From Desulfocurvus sp. (GTDB lineage: Bacteria > Desulfobacterota > Desulfovibrionia > Desulfovibrionales > Desulfovibrionaceae), in contig NZ_JALNWM010000198.1 of NCBI RefSeq assembly GCF_023230885.1, forward strand, positions 1 to 6,652: a DNA stretch of 6,652 bases, in the 5' to 3' direction. How positions within the stretch are numbered: the first letter of the stretch is position 1; each line of letters opens with the position of its first letter. Position numbers and translations under genes: made by a program. Below, piece by piece: positions 4,077 through 6,652 of this stretch. The notes beneath the pieces were generated by a model. It was given only the letters and a program-made list of their open reading frames with translations, was not told the origin of the DNA and did no database searches.

Positions 4077-6206
4077 ATGCCCGGCAACATCGAGGGCCTG
4101 ACGCAACTGGCCCAGACATTCAATACCATCGGCGACCGCCACGTCGCCCTGGGCGGCGACCGCCAGATCCAGGCCGGAGCCGGCAACTGGCTCGGCCGCG
4201 CGGTGAACTGGATCAAATCGGCCCTGAACATCGGCGGCGCGGCGAACGTGAACAGCTCCATCATGAGCCACGTCGTCGGGCGCATCCGCGACACCGAGGG
4301 CATGGGCGACCGCTTCGCGGAGATCGCCCGGAACCGCCTGGGCAGCGCCCTGACCCGGGGCACGCCCATCACCGGGCGCGAGGTCTCCCAGGTCATTTCC
4401 GACCTGGTGCGCGTCCGGGGCGACGAGGCCCGGGCCCGCGAGGCCAACATCGCCATCAACGTCAAGGCCCTGTGCGCGGCCCCCAGCGCCGGGGAGGGCT
4501 CCGAGTCCCTGCTTGTGGCCGCCATGCGCGAGAAGATGGCCCTCTTCGGCATGGAGGGCGAAATGGATGCGCTGGGGCCGCAGGACTTCCAGGCCGTCCA
4601 GGACAAGGTGGGCGCGCAGTTCGTCCGCGCCGGGGCGAGCCCCACCCCGGGCCAGGCCAGGGAGGCCCTGCTGGAGGCCTGCCGCCAGTTCAGCCTGGCG
4701 CGGGTCAAGAGCCATATCGACGCCAAGGTCCAGGCGCATTGCGGGCACTCCGGGCCGCAGGACGCCCTGCCCGCAGCCCTGCGCGCGCGGGCGGGCGAGC
4801 GGGGCATGACCGTGGACATGAGCCCGGAGCAGATGGGCAAGCTCGAAGCCCTGGTCCACAAGAAGCTGGAGGTTGCCTGCACCTACAACCCCGGCGCCCT
4901 CCACCCGCCCACGGACATGGAGACCCAGGCCCTGCGCGACCGGGTCATCGACGGCTTCCTGGACGCCCTGCACGTCATCGACGCCAACACGGTCCTGAAC
5001 CCCGAGGAGAAGGCCGTGGCCCGCGAGGCAGTGCTGTCCGCGCCCACGGTGTTCACCCCGGGCATGGTCGGCGCCCTGTGCGACGGCCTGCGCGACACCC
5101 AGATCTTCGTGGCCACGGCGACCCACCCCGCCGTGGGCCGCTCGGACATCGCCGGGGCGATGGAAACGTTCCAGGAGGCCATGAACGGGGTCTTCATGGG
5201 CGAGGACGGCCCGCGCGAGGGCATCGACGGCATGGACGAGGTGGAGGTGGTCAAGGACGCCCTGCTGCGCTGCGCCTTCGAGCGCCAGGGCCTGCGCGGC
5301 GAGGAGGGCGTCCAGGCCCTGGAGCGGATGACGGCGCGCGGGTCGGCCATGAACATGTACCGTTTCGAGCTGGAGCGGCAGGACATGAGCCAGCCCGGAG
5401 TGGTCAAGAACAACGTGGCCTGCCTCCAGCTGCTCACCGGCCTGGCCCGGCACCTGGACCTGCCCCCGCGGGCCGAACAGGCCATGCGCGAGGTGGGCCT
5501 GCACAGCGTGACCTTCGGCCAGGCCCGGGAGATCCTCGGGCCCGGGGTCCATTCCGACAAGGGGCTGCCCGAGGTCCTGGGCTTCGACACGGACGGGGCC
5601 GCGCGGCTGCTGGAGCAGGCCGTGGCCGACGACATGCGCTCCCCCGCGCCCGACCCCGGCCAGGGGCTTATGGGCTCGGCCCCGGAAGGCTTCAGGGCCA
5701 AGATGGAGCAGTTCTCCGAGGGCTTCCTCAAGGACTTCTTCCGCAACGGCATCGTGGTCGACGGCGAGCGGATCCCGGGCCCGGGAACCAACGACCACCA
5801 GGCAATGGAGCAGGCCCTGGACCGGCTCATCGGCCATTTCCCCGACGCAGGCGAGGCCGGACGGGCGACCCGGGGCCTTTTCCAGGCCATGGCCGCCTCC
5901 GTGTTCAACGCCCTGCTGGCCGACCCCGCCACGGCGGAGGGGACCATGCAGACCCTGACGGGCCGGGGCGACAAGCTGAGCGACATGCTGGAGTTCAGCA
6001 TCGCCTCGCGGGGCGGGGGCCGCTACGACGTGCAGGTCGAAGTGGCGGTGCAGCGCAGCCGGGAGGGCGCGGACGGCAACCGGAACGACCCGCGCGGCCT
6101 CGGGGCGCGCATGGACCTGACCCTGACGGGCTGCGACCGGCCGGATGCCCCGCCCGCGGTGCGGGTGGCCAACTTCGACTTCCTCCTGGCGACCATGCGC
6201 CACTAG
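4077..6206 (+). CDS. Large protein of unknown function, probable type III secreted effector
   Basis: I do not recognise a domain in this 709-aa protein. It lies 36 bases after a class I type III chaperone gene with no terminator between, and such chaperones are commonly encoded just ahead of their own substrate, so a secreted effector (or translocator-like substrate) is the best inference. It has no Sec signal peptide and no clear transmembrane segment. Residues 1-35 are polar and rich in small residues, as expected of a type III signal. Residues 37-55 (GNWLGRAVNWIKSALNIGG) look like an amphipathic helix and, with the region to about 130, are a candidate chaperone-binding segment. Residues 140-520 appear mostly helical. 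The C-terminus holds FFRNGIVVDGERIPG (554-568), a helical stretch, and a beta-rich end (649-705: YDVQVEVAVQR, MDLTLTG, VRVANFDFLL). The ATG at 4077 has GGAGG 5 bases upstream. No catalytic motif can be named. Confidence 0.8.
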   Translation: MPGNIEGLTQLAQTFNTIGDRHVALGGDRQIQAGAGNWLGRAVNWIKSALNIGGAANVNSSIMSHVVGRIRDTEGMGDRFAEIARNRLGSALTRGTPITGREVSQVISDLVRVRGDEARAREANIAINVKALCAAPSAGEGSESLLVAAMREKMALFGMEGEMDALGPQDFQAVQDKVGAQFVRAGASPTPGQAREALLEACRQFSLARVKSHIDAKVQAHCGHSGPQDALPAALRARAGERGMTVDMSPEQMGKLEALVHKKLEVACTYNPGALHPPTDMETQALRDRVIDGFLDALHVIDANTVLNPEEKAVAREAVLSAPTVFTPGMVGALCDGLRDTQIFVATATHPAVGRSDIAGAMETFQEAMNGVFMGEDGPREGIDGMDEVEVVKDALLRCAFERQGLRGEEGVQALERMTARGSAMNMYRFELERQDMSQPGVVKNNVACLQLLTGLARHLDLPPRAEQAMREVGLHSVTFGQAREILGPGVHSDKGLPEVLGFDTDGAARLLEQAVADDMRSPAPDPGQGLMGSAPEGFRAKMEQFSEGFLKDFFRNGIVVDGERIPGPGTNDHQAMEQALDRLIGHFPDAGEAGRATRGLFQAMAASVFNALLADPATAEGTMQTLTGRGDKLSDMLEFSIASRGGGRYDVQVEVAVQRSREGADGNRNDPRGLGARMDLTLTGCDRPDAPPAVRVANFDFLLATMRH

Positions 6207-6208
6207 CG

Positions 6209-6234
6209 CCGCGCCCGGGAAGCGTCGGGCGCGG
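6209..6234 (+). terminator. GC hairpin directly after the effector stop
   Basis: Perfect 9-bp stem CCGCGCCCG / CGGGCGCGG with an 8-base loop, starting 2 bases after the TAG. No T run follows, so it is not a standard intrinsic terminator; it may pause polymerase or protect the 3' end of the mRNA. Confidence 0.4.
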
Positions 6235-6260
6235 GGGACAGGTGTGCCCGGCGCGGGCAG

Positions 6261-6294
6261 GCGCGGGCCGTGGCCGGAAGGTCGCGGCCCGCGC
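6261..6294 (+). other. Second GC hairpin in the operon tail
   Basis: GCGCGGGCC (6261-6269) pairs perfectly with GGCCCGCGC (6286-6294) around a 16-base loop. The left arm sits in a short direct repeat of GGCGCGGGC (6250-6258 and 6260-6268). The bases after it (GTCGTTTCGTTCGG) are only mildly T-rich. Confidence 0.35.
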
Positions 6295-6453
6295 GTCGTT
6301 TCGTTCGGCGCCGCGCGGGGCGGCCGGGCGCGCTCGTCCTGCCGCCGGGGCGGCGCCGTCGAAGCGGCCCCGGGCTTCCGGGGAGCCCGCTTTGGGTTGT
6401 CCGCGGTTTCCCCGCTCTGGGGGCCCGGGCACCCGGGCGGGCGGCACGCTTCG

Positions 6454-6479
6454 CGGCCCCGGGCGGGCCGGTTTTCCTT
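6454..6479 (+). terminator. Candidate intrinsic terminator
   Basis: CGGCCC (6454-6459) pairs with GGGCCG (6465-6470) around a 5-base loop, followed after one G by TTTTCCTT. This is the only hairpin plus T-rich run in the tail and lies about 250 bases after the effector stop, so it may end the chaperone-effector transcript. The orientation fits rightward transcription. Confidence 0.45.
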
Positions 6480-6652
6480 TGTGCCCGGGGCCGTGGTGCG
6501 TTCGGCGGGGGGCGTCGGCCTGGAACCCCTGGCCTCCATCCGGAGGGGCGGCCCCGCCCCGGGCCGCCTTCGGGGCATCCCGAGCCCGGAGCCTGCGCGA
6601 CGCCCCCTCGGGCGGCCCGGCGGGGCAGGCGGGGCAGCCTCCGGCCCCGGGC

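Larger units (their letters stand above)
6207..6652. other. Hyper-GC tail without a supportable gene
   Basis: By hand count about 75 of 446 bases are A or T (roughly 83% GC). TAA, TAG and TGA are absent from both strands, so all six frames are open across the whole stretch, which makes open frames meaningless as evidence. Translations are Pro/Arg/Gly/Ala-rich with no recognisable motif, and no start has a convincing ribosome site. The stretch holds hairpins at 6209-6234, 6261-6294, 6371-6389 (CGGGCT/AGCCCG), 6454-6470 and 6547-6568 (8-bp GGCGGCCC/GGGCCGCC), and eight copies of CCCGGG. A gene continuing beyond the right edge cannot be excluded. Confidence 0.5.

Noticed and set aside
6371..6400. 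Hairpin CGGGCT/AGCCCG followed by CTTTGGGTTGT as a terminator
   Set aside because: A 6-bp stem with a broken, G-interrupted T run is weak; the hairpin at 6454-6470 with TTTTCCTT is the better candidate.
3555..6578. 1007-codon open frame on the minus strand opposite the chaperone and effector genes
   Set aside because: The translation is rich in Arg, Pro, Ala, Gly, Gln and His with no domain-like pattern, and it is antisense to two genes with good starts and ribosome sites. It is typical of the mirrored frame of a GC-rich gene.
6243..6652. Possible rightward gene entering from the tail, starting at GTG 6243
   Set aside because: The frame is open only because the region lacks all stop codons. 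There is no good ribosome site, and the translation is Arg/Gly/Pro-rich without motifs. A gene continuing to the right cannot be excluded but is not supported.
1..6652. CRISPR arrays, tRNA or rRNA genes, insertion sequences, transposase or integrase genes
   Set aside because: I looked for regular repeats, cloverleaf arms, terminal inverted repeats and recombinase motifs and saw none.

Overview
The window is very GC-rich Gram-negative DNA with two unrelated parts. The organism is most likely a high-GC Desulfovibrio-type sulfate reducer (Desulfovibrionaceae). This is an inference from the base composition, from a Fur-box-like site close to the Desulfovibrio consensus as I recall it (WTGAAAATnATTTTCAW), and from a type III secretion chaperone/effector pair beside a FyuA-like receptor. 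Nothing in the window fixes the species.

Left part (1-3351) is an iron/siderophore acquisition locus. A FyuA-like TonB-dependent outer-membrane receptor (minus strand, 2301-250) is followed 2 bases later by the start of a probable SAM-dependent methyltransferase that runs off the left edge. A PchR/YbtA-type AraC-family regulator (plus strand, 2428-3351) is divergent from the receptor. The 126-bp divergent spacer holds the only AT-rich patch of this locus. It contains a good plus-strand sigma70 promoter for the regulator, a TATACT -10 element for the receptor, a Fur-box-like palindrome over both, and a small inverted repeat placed where an AraC-type activator could bind. The likely logic is Fur repression when iron is plentiful, plus activation of the receptor by the regulator when it senses the siderophore complex.

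Middle spacer (3352-3575, 224 bp). It holds a C-rich tract with G-quadruplex potential on the minus strand, an 18-bp palindrome overlapping a TTGACA element, an A7 tract, and a sigma54-type -24/-12 promoter just ahead of the next gene.

Right part (3576-6206) is a two-gene operon: a 154-aa CesT-family class I type III secretion chaperone, then a 709-aa protein with no recognisable domain that is probably its secreted substrate. No secretion apparatus gene is visible, so the pair looks like an orphan effector module.

Tail (6207-6652) contains no gene I can support. By hand count it is about 83% GC, lacks stop codons in all six frames, and holds several strong hairpins, one of which is followed by a T-rich run and may be the operon terminator.
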